DNA of 64,000 nucleotides from Blastopirellula sp. (GTDB lineage Bacteria; Planctomycetota; Planctomycetia; Pirellulales; Pirellulaceae). This document shows positions 43,065-52,978 of the stretch, in pieces. A program made the translations under genes and the position numbers. Under the pieces are notes generated by a model. It worked only from the letters and a program-made list of their open reading frames with translations, had not been told where the DNA came from and ran no database searches. The stretch covers positions 1 to 64,000 of the forward strand of contig NVWB01000150.1 of NCBI GenBank assembly GCA_002733575.1, written 5' to 3'. Within the stretch, counting starts at the first letter, position 1. Every line of letters starts with the position of its first letter.

Positions 43065-46000
43065 ATGAGTATTCAAAAAACTACCAGTCAATTATTCTTA
43101 TTGCTTTCATTCACCCTATTATTGGGTGCTTCCAATCTATTGGCTGAAGGTGAGCGGGCCAAATTTGACTCAACGACCTTCCGGCATATACCCGTGTTCC
43201 ATCAAGGGCGGGTCAAGCCATTTGATACCTATGCCAATATGGTGGTTGAGCAGATTACAAAAGACGATAAAACGTCGGTCGAATTAAATCTGAATAACTA
43301 TTACACCAAAGAGCAACTGGCACAGCCTGAGTTTTCGGGTGCGTTGGAGTTGTTCCCCGAGGGTAAGACCCGGAAGTTTAAACAGGTTGAACTGGTATTG
43401 TCATGGCTCGCAGAACCAGAAAAGTGGGAAAGAGTTCCGTTTATCTATGCAGCCCATGAAGACGTGCGAAACGCATTGGAACTGCCTGTTAAGGGGCATT
43501 CTGGAGAGAAATTGGAATTTGTTTCGCCACGCGAAATTATTACTTCAATCGCATTGCGAAAATACATCCAAGGAATGCAAGACCGCAAATCTGAGGCCCG
43601 TAACACAGAGGAAAAATTTGAAGAAACTTCCTTAGATAAAAGCATCTGGAGTGAAATGCTATTGGGCTACGCATTGTTCCGAGAGGTGACATTTGATCCG
43701 CGTATGCCGATAATTACCAGCGAACCTTTGTCTCTAATCGGTGGTCGAGATCGGTTCATGCAGCAGGTAATGAAAACCAGCGATTTGTTTAGAACAGGGA
43801 ATGAAATCAAGAATCAATCTTTGGCCGATCAGCTAAATGTTCTTGTGAACCTGTCTAGTGGCCGTCCTGGCGATATTAGCCCACTTTCGCTGCACTCTGC
43901 AAATTTATTGCAATCGTTTGGTGAGATCACAAGCTTGGCATCTGCCTCGATAGTAAGGCCAAATGAGTTATTAGAGAACGAAGACCCTGAACCGATTGTG
44001 CCTGACGAGCCTCCAACCATCGAGGAGTTAGAACCACCAATTCTTCGCTTCAAAACAGCAGCAGCGGAGCTTGCGAAAGAGCTGAAATCAAAACGGGATG
44101 ACCTCGATGAACAATCGGGCGGATTGAGTGCCTCACAATACAAATCGATCAAGCCGATGTTTCAAGAAATGTATATCAAAACTCTGGAACTTAAAGGACT
44201 GGGTCAGGAAATGCATTTGGCCCTGTATGAAAATAGCAACTTGGCGGCCCGCTTTGGTGGATCTCGCTCGGGCAACATGCTGGCAGTGGTTCCGGCGTTC
44301 AATGCTCAGGCATTGGCCAGAAGCCGAGACACGACAAAAATTTCGCAGCCGTGGTTAGGCTTGACTTCACTACTCTATGGTTCCGACGAATTGCTAGAAG
44401 CTTACGACATCAATCAAGTGCAAGCAGTTCGTACTAGCTGGGAAGTTTTAACAGACGCCTATCGCAAAGGCCTTGCAACCGAAGATGCTCAAGTAGAGTT
44501 TTCAAACGCTTTACAGAAATTGGGACTTGACTCAAGTTCCCAGCGGCTTGGATTTGTTCAGGAAAATCTATCGGCAAAAGAAGTTGATCAGGATATGTTG
44601 GCCTACACCGCTTATCCATCTTCGGATGGAATCCGCATTGCAACCGAAGTGCGGTACAACACGACCGATCCGTTTATGTGGTGTTGGGTTATCTGCTTCA
44701 TGGCATCCACGTTGTTTGGCCTTTCGTTTGTTGTTTGTCGACGAACCATGTTTTGGAGTGGGATTTTCTTTATGCTCTTAGCAATCGGGGTCGCCACGTT
44801 TGGATTCTACATGAGAGTCGTGATTACTGGTTGGGCACCTGTGACAAATATGTACGAGACCGTGGTGTTTGTGCCTTGGTTTATCTGTGTCTTAGGATTT
44901 ATGTTCCTCATGCTGCCGCTGATTGACCGTGGCAGAACCGAAGGCTGGCGAGCCACTGCGTTTCCTTTTACTTTTGAAGCGACCGATCTTACCAAAGATC
45001 AGCAGGAAACGATGAGCAGCGAACTTTGGAATGCACTCAACGTGGTATCCGTCTTCGTGAGAGTGCCTGTCATGGTATTCCTGTTCTACTTTCTAACGAT
45101 GCAAAATGTTTATGATGGCAATAAGCCCATGTTTACAGGCATGAATGTCTTCGCTGCGTTTTCTGAAGAAGCGGCAGTTGATGATGTTGTGATTGAAGAC
45201 GGCTTTGTTGTCGATACCGGTTCAGCCGTTGGTGAAATCGCGGTGGAAGAAAATACTGGCAACCAGAGTACTATGAGTGCTGCAATTCAATCGGCGATGG
45301 GCGTAGTGCAAACCGTGATGGTCTTTCTCATAAAACTTATCGTTTTATGTCTGACCGTTTGGATTTTGCCGCGACTGGCAATTGCAACTTTGTTTACCGT
45401 TCTGTTTTGTCTAAAAGATTGGATCGGAAACGCTGGCATCTCAAAAAATATGTCTGCCATCTATGATCGCAGTTACTTTGGTGTCGCGGCAACCGTTGGT
45501 GGAACGCTGTTCTTTATCGTTGCTTCCAACGCAGATGCCAATGTATTGAACGAAAATTTCTCGCCATTGATGCCGATTCTACGATCCAATGTTTGGCTGA
45601 CTATCCATGTACTAACGATTGTGGCCAGTTATGGGGCAGGCATGTTAGCCTGGATGCTCGGTATATTAACCCTCGGGTTCTATATGTTTGGCACCTATCG
45701 CAAGCCGATCATTGCAAGCCCTACCCAAGAAGGATTTCGACCTGCATCGCATACCCAAGTGACAGCCAGCGAACTTAGCTATCGGGCTCCTGAGCAATGC
45801 GGTGTGTTGGGTAACTTTTGTTACCGGGCCATTCAAATCGCCGTGCTCTTGCTGGCATGCGGAACTATTTTAGGCGGACTTTGGGCCGACGTTTCCTGGG
45901 GACGATTCTGGGGCTGGGATCCAAAAGAAGTTTGGGCGTTGATTTCGCTGCTGGTTTACCTTGCAATTTTGCATGGTCGATATGCGGGCCTGTTCAATAA

Positions 46001-46280
46001 TTTTGGGTTGTGTGTAGGAACCATTCTTGGTTTTACCGCCATTGTATTCTCTTGGTATGGAGTCAACTTCATGCTGCCGATGCTCAGTGGTGGCGGATCA
46101 GTTGGTTTGCATTCTTATGGATCAGGTGGAGCCGGTTCCACGTATATGGTGGTAGGATTTGTTGGTTTCAACTTGCTTTACCTTTGTGCAGCAGCAGTCC
46201 GATTTCAATGGGCAAGCACTTACACACCAAGTGAATCCGACGTGGAAGAAGTGATTGTGCCTGAAATGATTGAAGATTAA
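43065..46280 (+). CDS. ccsA: CcsA/CcmC-type heme handling protein with long N-terminal extension
   Basis: A 1071-residue membrane protein. A signal peptide (about 1-27) is followed by a roughly 500-residue periplasmic region that looks alpha-helical and has no named domain. From about residue 540 onward there are many TM helices of a CcmC/CcsA heme-handling core. The tryptophan-rich WWD motif is clear at WADVSWGRFWGWDPKEVWAL (about 940-960), flanked by histidine-bearing loops (LTIHVLTIVASYGAG before it, and YLAILHGRYAGLF after it) typical of heme ligands. A second loop, MRVVITGWAPVTNMYE, also belongs to the family pattern. With the ResB protein upstream it builds the System II synthetase. The 43065 start is typical (MSIQKTTSQLFLLLS). 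Confidence 0.9.
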   Translation: MSIQKTTSQLFLLLSFTLLLGASNLLAEGERAKFDSTTFRHIPVFHQGRVKPFDTYANMVVEQITKDDKTSVELNLNNYYTKEQLAQPEFSGALELFPEGKTRKFKQVELVLSWLAEPEKWERVPFIYAAHEDVRNALELPVKGHSGEKLEFVSPREIITSIALRKYIQGMQDRKSEARNTEEKFEETSLDKSIWSEMLLGYALFREVTFDPRMPIITSEPLSLIGGRDRFMQQVMKTSDLFRTGNEIKNQSLADQLNVLVNLSSGRPGDISPLSLHSANLLQSFGEITSLASASIVRPNELLENEDPEPIVPDEPPTIEELEPPILRFKTAAAELAKELKSKRDDLDEQSGGLSASQYKSIKPMFQEMYIKTLELKGLGQEMHLALYENSNLAARFGGSRSGNMLAVVPAFNAQALARSRDTTKISQPWLGLTSLLYGSDELLEAYDINQVQAVRTSWEVLTDAYRKGLATEDAQVEFSNALQKLGLDSSSQRLGFVQENLSAKEVDQDMLAYTAYPSSDGIRIATEVRYNTTDPFMWCWVICFMASTLFGLSFVVCRRTMFWSGIFFMLLAIGVATFGFYMRVVITGWAPVTNMYETVVFVPWFICVLGFMFLMLPLIDRGRTEGWRATAFPFTFEATDLTKDQQETMSSELWNALNVVSVFVRVPVMVFLFYFLTMQNVYDGNKPMFTGMNVFAAFSEEAAVDDVVIEDGFVVDTGSAVGEIAVEENTGNQSTMSAAIQSAMGVVQTVMVFLIKLIVLCLTVWILPRLAIATLFTVLFCLKDWIGNAGISKNMSAIYDRSYFGVAATVGGTLFFIVASNADANVLNENFSPLMPILRSNVWLTIHVLTIVASYGAGMLAWMLGILTLGFYMFGTYRKPIIASPTQEGFRPASHTQVTASELSYRAPEQCGVLGNFCYRAIQIAVLLLACGTILGGLWADVSWGRFWGWDPKEVWALISLLVYLAILHGRYAGLFNNFGLCVGTILGFTAIVFSWYGVNFMLPMLSGGGSVGLHSYGSGGAGSTYMVVGFVGFNLLYLCAAAVRFQWASTYTPSESDVEEVIVPEMIED

Positions 46281-46760
46281 GTGAAGGACGTTTAGCACAT
46301 TTTTAAAGTTACCATGCCGAGTATTCACCAGTGGCAGAAACAAGTTGTTGCCATGCTCCTCGGTTAATTCTAGTCTCTTTAGAATAGTTCAGATTGAATT
46401 TGATTTTTAGTCCCGAAAGGGACGATGTCACCTAGCCTGGTGCTTTAGCACCAGGGAAATGGAAACCTAGATCATCTAAACCCCGGATGGGGTGACGTCG
46501 ATTTAAGTCATCATTTCCAAGTTGCAAATCATAGAGTTCTTTGTGAAACCTCTGCGATCTGAATCCCAGCCATTGTTGATTCACTCGACGTCGTCCCATC
46601 CGGGACTTTCTTGAGTTCGGATTCTACCCCTGGGGATGAATCCCCAGGCTAGGTGACATCGTCCCTTTCGGGACTTGAAAAACTAGGGACACTCTTTGTG
46701 AAGATTCGGAGCACGGATTGTAATATGCTCTAGCTCTTTAATAACCGCAACGAAGATCGC
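46281..46760. other. Gene-free gap carrying a long inverted repeat
   Basis: 480 bases between the end of the ccsA-type gene and the stop of a leftward gene. Almost all is repeat structure (see 46409-46675). No credible ORF is present. Confidence 0.7.
46409..46675. repeat. 267-bp composite palindrome with perfect 32-bp ends
   Basis: The outer arms 46409-46440 and 46644-46675 are perfect reverse complements over 32 bases (core GTCCCGAAAGGGAC, then GATGTCACCTAGCCTGG). Inside each arm sits another hairpin: CCTGGTGC-TTTA-GCACCAGG (46437-46456) and CCTGGGGA-TGAA-TCCCCAGG (46629-46648). Near the centre a GGATGGG-containing segment (46482-46501) has an imperfect complement around 46588-46607. It resembles dispersed planctomycete intergenic repeats. 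No transposase is present, so it would be a non-autonomous element. Confidence 0.75.
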
Positions 46761-47987
46761 TTAATAATCAGAACTAGGAGTTGCCAGCCACTGCAAAAGC
46801 GTTGCTGATTGCACTGTGGCTGGTACTGAAAAACCGCTGTCGCTTGATAACGCGGGGATCAGGCCCAGCCGTGGCTGCCATGGTTGGGCCGGTTCCAGCA
46901 CCAGTGGGCTCTCTAGCCCCGCGATCATTGTGCCAGGGGCGAAGTCTTCACAAACGCCTTTGAGAGATAGTTGATCTTGATCAACCTGGAACTCAATTCC
47001 TAACTTGGTATAACCGATCAGTGAGCCAGCGCTGGCAGTGGTTTGAAACACCGGCTGAACCGCTAGATGGGCTTGGGCTGATTGAATTAACGACAAGCTG
47101 ATTTGACCTTCTCGACCAATCAACCAGCCATGTGCTGATTGAATATGGTTGTTGTGTAGCTTGAATTGTTCTAAATACAGCTTGGCCTGGCCTGCGATGT
47201 AATGAGGCGACCGTGAATTCAACATGGGGCCAAGTTCAATGCCAGAGAGCACGCCTGAGATTTCTGTTTGTGTATCTTTCTGCTGTTGGGTCCAGTCGAT
47301 CTTGCCTTGGAAGGTGGTCTCTTCAGTGGCAAACTTCAGTTCAGGAAAAGCTTGGGCCAACTGCTTGAGCGCAACCTGCTGGTCTCCGGTATCCCAGTGA
47401 ACATGCACACCGGTTGAGTTCGAAGTTTCTAACACCATTTGCATTGGCGTTTTAACTTGAGACTTGCCCAACGTGAAATTCGTCGAGAGCCGACTTTTGT
47501 CTGAGGTAGAAGATGTTTCAGCAACTAGGTTATATAGGCTTGGGAGTGTTTCATCGGTAAAGTGGACTTCATCCACACGGAGACGCATCGACTCGCCACT
47601 CTCGGAGCGATGTTGATCCAAGTGTTCCTGCAAGGTTTCCCATAAACGGCGGTGATTACTCCAAGAGAGTTCACAGCGGGGGATGACAATCATCCAGACT
47701 TGGTTGTTTTTTTCGACTCTTGCTGACGGAATATGTAAAGTCTTTTGGCCTGCAACAAAGAGCTTGATGTCTTTCAACAAGTAAGCGTTGGGCTGTGGAT
47801 TATAGATCTCAGAGAAGGTGGTTTTTAGGCCAATTTGTTCAGAGAATTGTTGCTCTAGTTGTTGATGAGCCATGGGCGAACGCCGGTAGCTAATCCACCC
47901 CAGCATAAGCATTGTGGGAAGAATGCAGCAGACCATAAAGGCCGTGCGACAAAAAAATCGATGGGTGGATTGATGCACGACGAACAT
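46761..47987 (-). CDS. Membrane-anchored protein of unknown function (AsmA-like pattern)
   Basis: A 408-residue protein with one N-terminal TM (about 14-35, TAFMVCCILPTMLMLGWISY) and a long, mostly beta-sheet periplasmic part. Segments like LEQQFSEQIGLKTTFSEI, KDIKLFVAGQKTLHIPSARVE and EEITTFQGKIDW-type runs resemble the AsmA/TamB-like pattern of a lipid-bridge or membrane-associated beta structure, but no family signature is clear. The gene starts 36 bases after the aroC stop and is likely cotranscribed with it. I do not assign a function. Confidence 0.5.
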   Translation of the reverse strand: MFVVHQSTHRFFCRTAFMVCCILPTMLMLGWISYRRSPMAHQQLEQQFSEQIGLKTTFSEIYNPQPNAYLLKDIKLFVAGQKTLHIPSARVEKNNQVWMIVIPRCELSWSNHRRLWETLQEHLDQHRSESGESMRLRVDEVHFTDETLPSLYNLVAETSSTSDKSRLSTNFTLGKSQVKTPMQMVLETSNSTGVHVHWDTGDQQVALKQLAQAFPELKFATEETTFQGKIDWTQQQKDTQTEISGVLSGIELGPMLNSRSPHYIAGQAKLYLEQFKLHNNHIQSAHGWLIGREGQISLSLIQSAQAHLAVQPVFQTTASAGSLIGYTKLGIEFQVDQDQLSLKGVCEDFAPGTMIAGLESPLVLEPAQPWQPRLGLIPALSSDSGFSVPATVQSATLLQWLATPSSDY

Positions 47988-48023
47988 CCATGTTCGACAA
48001 CAGCATGACCAGTTGCGATACGT

Positions 48024-49163
48024 TTATCGCTCTCTCGCCATGCTTTGAAACAAATCGAATCTAGCTTTCATCTCTTGCACACTGTCTCCGCCGAACTTAT
48101 CGACCAAGGCACAGGCAACTTCAAAAGCCACAACACATTCTACAATTACGCTTGCGGCCGAAACCGCACAGACGTCGCTTCGTTCGTAGGAAGCTTCGTC
48201 TTTTTCTTTCGTTTCTAAATTGACCGACTCCAACGGTTTTCGCAAAGTGCTAATCGGTTTTTTCGCAGCCCGAATGATTAGCGGTTGACCATTGGTCATC
48301 CCGGCTTCTAAACCACCTGCGTTATTGGTTGGTCGGGTATAACCCAAGTTTGATGTCTCTTTTTGTGAGGCATCGTAATGGATCGGATCGTGAACTTCGG
48401 AGCCAGGACGACGAGCGGCCTCGAAACCCATTCCGATTTCAACGCCTTTGATCGCTTGAACGGCCATCACGGCTTGAGCCAAACGGCCATCCAGCTTTTT
48501 GTCCCATTGGGCATGAGTCCCTAAACCGAATGGTACTCCTTCTACCCGAACTTCCACAATGCCACCTAGAGTATCGCCATTTTTGCCGGTGGTGTCGATC
48601 AAGGTTTTGTACTGATCGTCCATATCGGGGTTCAGCGTGTAAACAATGCTAGCATCACGGTCGATCTTTTGTTGTTCTAAGCCGTCTGATTTTGGCTCAG
48701 CTGCTAGCCCACCAATTTCGGTGACATAACCGAAGACTGTCATGCCGAACTCTGCCAGCAGCTGCTTAGCCAAAGCACCAGCGGCGACACGCACTGCGGT
48801 CTCTCGGGCGCTGGCTCGTTCCAGAATACCACGGATAGGGCCTAGATATTTGATGGCACCGGTTAAATCTCCGTGACCAGGTCGCGGGCGAGGCAAGTCT
48901 TCCAGTCGCTCTAGCTTGTAATCTCGATTAATTACTTGCAGGGCAATTGGGCTGCCGATGGTGGTGTTATGCCAGACGCCGGTCATCACTTCGACTTTGT
49001 CGGTTTCAATCCGTTGGCGACCGCCACGACCATAACCACCTTGGCGGCGGGCCAGTTCAACATCGATGGGATCGGTATCGATCTCTAATCCGGCCGGAAA
49101 GCCATCAATCATGGCCAACAAGGTTTTGCCGTGAGATTCTCCGGCAGTGAAGTAGCGTAACAT
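48024..49163 (-). CDS. aroC: Chorismate synthase
   Basis: A 379-residue enzyme of the shikimate pathway that converts EPSP to chorismate with reduced FMN as cofactor. I start at ATG 49163 (MLRYFTAGESHGKTL), since AroC proteins begin with this signature. A longer frame starting at 49217 adds 18 residues (MIHIWLTHSTRPKTLHII) outside the family alignment. Signature blocks are present: GESHGKTLLAMIDGFPAG, GRGGRQRIETD, RPGHGDLTGAIKYLG, ASARETAVRVAAGA and RPTNNAGGLEAGMTNG. Their order and the length are typical. An enzyme used for all aromatic amino acids, it is consistent with the aromatic/aspartate aminotransferase further left, but they are not in one operon. Confidence 0.96.
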   Translation of the reverse strand: MLRYFTAGESHGKTLLAMIDGFPAGLEIDTDPIDVELARRQGGYGRGGRQRIETDKVEVMTGVWHNTTIGSPIALQVINRDYKLERLEDLPRPRPGHGDLTGAIKYLGPIRGILERASARETAVRVAAGALAKQLLAEFGMTVFGYVTEIGGLAAEPKSDGLEQQKIDRDASIVYTLNPDMDDQYKTLIDTTGKNGDTLGGIVEVRVEGVPFGLGTHAQWDKKLDGRLAQAVMAVQAIKGVEIGMGFEAARRPGSEVHDPIHYDASQKETSNLGYTRPTNNAGGLEAGMTNGQPLIIRAAKKPISTLRKPLESVNLETKEKDEASYERSDVCAVSAASVIVECVVAFEVACALVDKFGGDSVQEMKARFDLFQSMARER

Positions 49164-49381
49164 GATAATATGTAAGGTCTTAGGTCGTGTGGAGTGTGTC
49201 AGCCAGATGTGAATCATTACTTCTTAGAAACATCGATTCACCCTGTCGACAATTGAAACAACAGCCGAAAGATTTATTCTAACTGCCGTTCTACTCTATA
49301 GATAGAGCGGTTGTTCAACTCAGAGGGATCAGAGATAATGGGCAGTCTGGTTCTTTGTATTTATGGAAAGGTATTCAGATC

Positions 49382-50383
49382 GTGATCTCGCTGCTTCGCC
49401 AACGCTGGTTTTTGTTTGCGCTGGCCGGGGTAATTACCGTTGGATTCACATTTTCAGACGCCTTAGAAGGGCTCTCTAAACTCAAGCTGTTACGCAACGG
49501 AATCGTCATTACGGTTCTGTTTTTGATGTCCTTTCCACTTCAATTTGGCGATTTACGCAATGCAGTGCAAAAGCCAGGCGGGGCACTCTTGGCATCAGGG
49601 CTCAACTTCGGGTTTATGCCCATACTGGCTTGGATCTTCTCTCTAAGTCTGTCTGGCGACTTGGCAATTGGGGTGAATTTGGCTGCTGCCACGCCTTGTA
49701 CACTGGCATCGGCAGCAGTTTGGACACGTAAGGCAGGTGGCAATGATGCGACGGCCTTGATGGTGACCATTATTACCAACCTAAGTTGTTTTATCATAAC
49801 ACCTTTGTGCCTGCTGTGGACAACCGATATAAAGGTGGATATTGATCTGAGTGACATGGTTTTCACGCTCGGTTTGATGGTCCTTTTGCCACTGGCTGCT
49901 GGCCAATTACTACGAATCTCTCGCCCTTTAGGAACCTGGGCAACCTTGAATAAGGCACGATTAGGCATCGCGGCCCAAGTGGGCGTACTTTCCATTGTAT
50001 TTCTAGGGTGCATTAAGTCTGGTCTCAGTCTGCGAGGCCCGCTACCGGAAGATTCTCCCGACTTATTTTCCTTTATTTGGATGATACTTGTAGTTCTTAC
50101 GATTCACAGCATTGGTCTATGGGTAGCCCATGTGGTTGCCAGAAGGTTGAATTTTTCTCGGCCAGAGCGTATTGCCATTGGCTTTGCCAGCAGTCAAAAG
50201 ACGTTAATGATAGGGCTATTTGTCGCTGCAAACTATTACGGGGCATCACCTTTGGCCATTTTACCGATGGTTACGTTCCATGTTGGGCAATTACTGATTG
50301 ATACGGTAGTGGCCGACCGAATGAAACAGAGTGAACCACCAGCGGAAGAATCGGGTCAAAGTAACGAAGAGCAGACCAATTAG
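49382..50383 (+). CDS. Bile acid:Na+ symporter-family transporter (SBF-like)
   Basis: A 333-residue inner-membrane protein with about nine or ten TM helices. The N-terminal start is uncertain: GTG at 49382 with GGAAAGG ten bases upstream is my choice, and a TTG at 49355 is an alternative. Recognisable motifs are MSFPLQFGDLRNAVQKPG, a NLAAATPCTLASAAVWTRKAGGN segment that matches the SBF-like (PF13593/YfeH) family, and a FASSQKTLMIGLFVAAN helix near the C-terminus. These transporters move organic anions with Na+, and the substrate here is unknown. The gene stands alone, 127 bases before rpmE. Confidence 0.8.
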   Translation: MISLLRQRWFLFALAGVITVGFTFSDALEGLSKLKLLRNGIVITVLFLMSFPLQFGDLRNAVQKPGGALLASGLNFGFMPILAWIFSLSLSGDLAIGVNLAAATPCTLASAAVWTRKAGGNDATALMVTIITNLSCFIITPLCLLWTTDIKVDIDLSDMVFTLGLMVLLPLAAGQLLRISRPLGTWATLNKARLGIAAQVGVLSIVFLGCIKSGLSLRGPLPEDSPDLFSFIWMILVVLTIHSIGLWVAHVVARRLNFSRPERIAIGFASSQKTLMIGLFVAANYYGASPLAILPMVTFHVGQLLIDTVVADRMKQSEPPAEESGQSNEEQTN

Positions 50384-50509
50384 TGGTGAAATTCGGCCCA
50401 ATAGGCACTTGCCGCAAGTGGTTGTCAATGATAAACTTAACCGATTAAAGATCACTCTAGGAACGCAGTAGGGCATCTCCTCTTCGCGAACAGAGCAAGG
50501 AATACGAAA

Positions 50510-50740
50510 ATGAAAAAAGACATCCACCCAAACTATCAAGACACCAACGTCCGCTGCGGTTGTGGCAACACATTCGTAACACGAAGCACTCGTAAAGAGC
50601 TCGTGGTCGATGTTTGTAATGCTTGCCACCCGTTTTATACCGGTAAGTTGAAGTTCGTTGACTCGGCCGGACGTATCGAGAAATTCAAGAACAAATTTGC
50701 CAAAGCTGGTTACGCTAGTCTTACTAAAAAGAAAAAGTAG
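50510..50740 (+). CDS. rpmE: 50S ribosomal protein L31
   Basis: A 76-residue ribosomal protein that sits on the 50S subunit near the central protuberance. The start [19 protein letters not shown] and the zinc cysteines (CGC early, CNAC later in [20 protein letters not shown]) show the zinc-binding C+ form. The C-terminus is the usual basic tail ([12 protein letters not shown]). A Shine-Dalgarno-like GCAAGGAAT precedes the ATG. It is followed by a terminator at 50767-50804, and by prfA and prmC, a neighbour order that is common in bacteria. Confidence 0.97.
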   Translation: MKKDIHPNYQDTNVRCGCGNTFVTRSTRKELVVDVCNACHPFYTGKLKFVDSAGRIEKFKNKFAKAGYASLTKKKK

Positions 50741-50766
50741 CAACCCAAAACTGAACTTTGATATCG

Positions 50767-50804
50767 CGCGAGTTTTCTATCCAGAAGACTCGCGTTGTTT
50801 TTTG
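50767..50804 (+). terminator. Intrinsic terminator after rpmE
   Basis: CGCGAGTTTTC (50767-50777) pairs with GAAGACTCGCG (50784-50794), with one G-U pair. TTGTTTTTT follows. It lies 26 bases beyond the rpmE stop, so prfA probably has its own promoter or relies on partial readthrough. Confidence 0.8.
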
Positions 50805-50900
50805 GTTGGAATCAAACTGTCTGTTCGAGTCTGTAAAGAACCAGTTGATTCATTGCTTCATTTTATCTTTGGTTGTTTCATACAAAAAGGGTCGTCTCTC

Positions 50901-51980
50901 ATGCGCGAGATGCTGGAAGAAAAGCTTGCTCGATTTGAAGAGCTAGAGCAAAAGATGAGTGATCCTGAGGTCATGGGTAACTCAAACCTGATGGCGGCCG
51001 TCGCGCGCGAGCATGGATCGCTGGCCAAACTCTCGAATAAATATCGTCAGTTCAAAAAGATCGTAGGCAATATCGATGAATCGCGAGAGATGATCGAGAG
51101 TGATGATGACGCTGAAATGCGTGAACTGGCCGAAGTTGAACTGGAAGATTTCAAAGAACAACGCGAACAAATCTGGCAAGACTTGCTTGACATGACCATC
51201 GGCGGTGAGGACGCCAATCGAACCAAAATTGTTTTGGAAATTCGGGGCGGTGCCGGCGGAGACGAAGCCGCGTTATTTGCCCGCGACTTGTACGACATGT
51301 ACCAAAAGTTTGCGGAAACCAAACGTTGGAAATTCGAGGTCATGAGCGCCAACCCGACTGAGTTAGGTGGCTTCAAAGAAATTATCGTTTCGATGGAAGG
51401 CGAAGGCATCTATCGAGAAATGCAATACGAGAGTGGCGGCCATCGAGTTCAACGAGTTCCAGAGACAGAGACCAAAGGCCGGATTCATACCTCGGCTGCC
51501 ACAGTAGCCGTGATGGCGGAACCGGAAGAAGTGGAATTTGATATCTCGACCGATTCCTACACGGTCGAACGCTACGCGGCCAGTTCAGGCCCTGGTGGTC
51601 AGCATGTGAACAAAACTGCCTCTGCGGTTCGCTTGATCCATAAAGAGACGGGTGTGATTGTGCAGTGCTGTGAAGATCGTAGCCAGCATAAAAACTTAGC
51701 CAGAGCCTTACGGCTGCTGAAAACTAAGTTGTATGAATCAAAACGGGCAAAAGAAGATGCAGAGCGAGCTGCCGAACGAAAAACGTTGATCGGTTCGGGA
51801 GATCGTAGTCAAAGAATTCGAACTTACAACTTTCCTGAAAACCGGCTTACCGATCATCGCATTAATTTAACAGTCTACAAACTAGATCAAATCATCTCTG
51901 GTAACATTCAGATGTTGATCGATGCCATGATTGATCATGATCGCGAAGAGATACGTGGGTCGATGGGAAGTCTTGACTAA
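50901..51980 (+). CDS. prfA: Peptide chain release factor 1
   Basis: A 359-residue class I release factor that reads UAA and UAG. I choose the ATG at 50901 ([19 protein letters not shown]), which fits the family's N-terminus. The open frame upstream overlaps rpmE and is not coding. The RF1 type is shown by [31 protein letters not shown], with P-E-T at the PxT tripeptide site (E. coli PAT). The catalytic GGQ is near residue 232 in [14 protein letters not shown]. An alpha-helical N-terminal domain and a C-terminal [17 protein letters not shown] segment complete it. prmC, its methyltransferase, lies 66 bases downstream. Confidence 0.96.
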   Translation: MREMLEEKLARFEELEQKMSDPEVMGNSNLMAAVAREHGSLAKLSNKYRQFKKIVGNIDESREMIESDDDAEMRELAEVELEDFKEQREQIWQDLLDMTIGGEDANRTKIVLEIRGGAGGDEAALFARDLYDMYQKFAETKRWKFEVMSANPTELGGFKEIIVSMEGEGIYREMQYESGGHRVQRVPETETKGRIHTSAATVAVMAEPEEVEFDISTDSYTVERYAASSGPGGQHVNKTASAVRLIHKETGVIVQCCEDRSQHKNLARALRLLKTKLYESKRAKEDAERAAERKTLIGSGDRSQRIRTYNFPENRLTDHRINLTVYKLDQIISGNIQMLIDAMIDHDREEIRGSMGSLD

Positions 51981-52046
51981 CATCGCACGAACTTAACACT
52001 GTCTGCTCTCTATCAATTTACCATCAACGAAATTACAGTCTCTTCG

Positions 52047-52931
52047 ATGACAGATAACGAGCCTTGGACTATCGGACGCCTATTGAAGTGGACGACTGAT
52101 TACTTGCAAACCCAAGGTTCTGATAGTGCCCGACTAGATGCCGAACTGCTTTTGGCAAGTGCCTGTGACTGTCAGCGAATCGTACTTTACACGCGTTTTG
52201 ATGAAGTGGTCGACGATTCTATTCGCTCCCAATTTCGTGCGTTGGTAAAAAAACGATCAGCCGGAATGCCAGTTGCTTATCTGCTAGGGTTCAAAGAATT
52301 CTATTCCTTAGAATTTAAAGTCGATCAAAACGTATTGATTCCACGCCCTGAGACCGAGCACTTGGTGATTGAAACTTTGGATCGCTTGAAACTTTATCAA
52401 GGTGATTCTCCTGCTCGCGTGATTGATGTCGGCACAGGCAGCGGCGCCGTTGCCATTACATTGGCGAAAGAATCTCCGCAAACCGAATTAACTGCTGTCG
52501 ATATCAGCAAACCAGCATTAAACATTGCACATAAAAACGCGGTAAAACATCAAGTGCAAGATCGCATCCGGTTGCTGGAAAGCGATTTGATGACGAACTT
52601 GCCCGAGCAAGAGCAATTTGATTTTGTGGTCAGTAACCCGCCTTATATCGGTGAGAATGAGAAGCCCGAGATGCCTCGGGACGTGTTAGACTTTGAACCG
52701 CATATTGCATTGTTTGCTGAAGAAGAAGGGCTTGCTCTAATTCGCAGGCTGGTCGAGGAATCGAAAACTCGCTTAGTCCCAGGCGGTTGGCTTCTGATGG
52801 AAATGGGACCGGTGATCTCAGATCGAGCTGTAGAAATTATTACTAACTCAGGCGGTTACCAACAGATTGAAGTCGTAAAAGACCTGGCCCAGCTTCCAAG
52901 AATTCTGGTCGCTCAAAGAGCTCTCAACTAA
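52047..52931 (+). CDS. prmC: Release factor glutamine methyltransferase
   Basis: A 294-residue SAM-dependent methyltransferase that modifies the GGQ glutamine of RF1 and RF2. Its N-terminal helical domain is followed by IPRPETEHLV, the SAM-binding motif VIDVGTGSGAVAITLAKE (about 128-145), and the substrate-binding SNPPYI (NPPY) motif. The end, ILVAQRAL, is usual for the family. It is directly downstream of prfA, which is the commonest neighbour, and the two are probably cotranscribed. Confidence 0.95.
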   Translation: MTDNEPWTIGRLLKWTTDYLQTQGSDSARLDAELLLASACDCQRIVLYTRFDEVVDDSIRSQFRALVKKRSAGMPVAYLLGFKEFYSLEFKVDQNVLIPRPETEHLVIETLDRLKLYQGDSPARVIDVGTGSGAVAITLAKESPQTELTAVDISKPALNIAHKNAVKHQVQDRIRLLESDLMTNLPEQEQFDFVVSNPPYIGENEKPEMPRDVLDFEPHIALFAEEEGLALIRRLVEESKTRLVPGGWLLMEMGPVISDRAVEIITNSGGYQQIEVVKDLAQLPRILVAQRALN

Positions 52932-52978
52932 TATAAATGCTCTTGCAAGCTTAATGCCTGTGTACCGAAGAGATTCGA

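Noticed and set aside
46409..46675. CRISPR-like repeat array
   Set aside because: It is an inverted, not direct, arrangement, with no regular spacers and no cas genes.
49164..49217. N-terminal extension of aroC (MIHIWLTHSTRPKTLHII)
   Set aside because: Chorismate synthases begin at the MLRYFTAGESHG segment.
50658..50900. Upstream extension of prfA overlapping rpmE
   Set aside because: It would overlap the ribosomal protein gene and add residues unknown in RF1 proteins.
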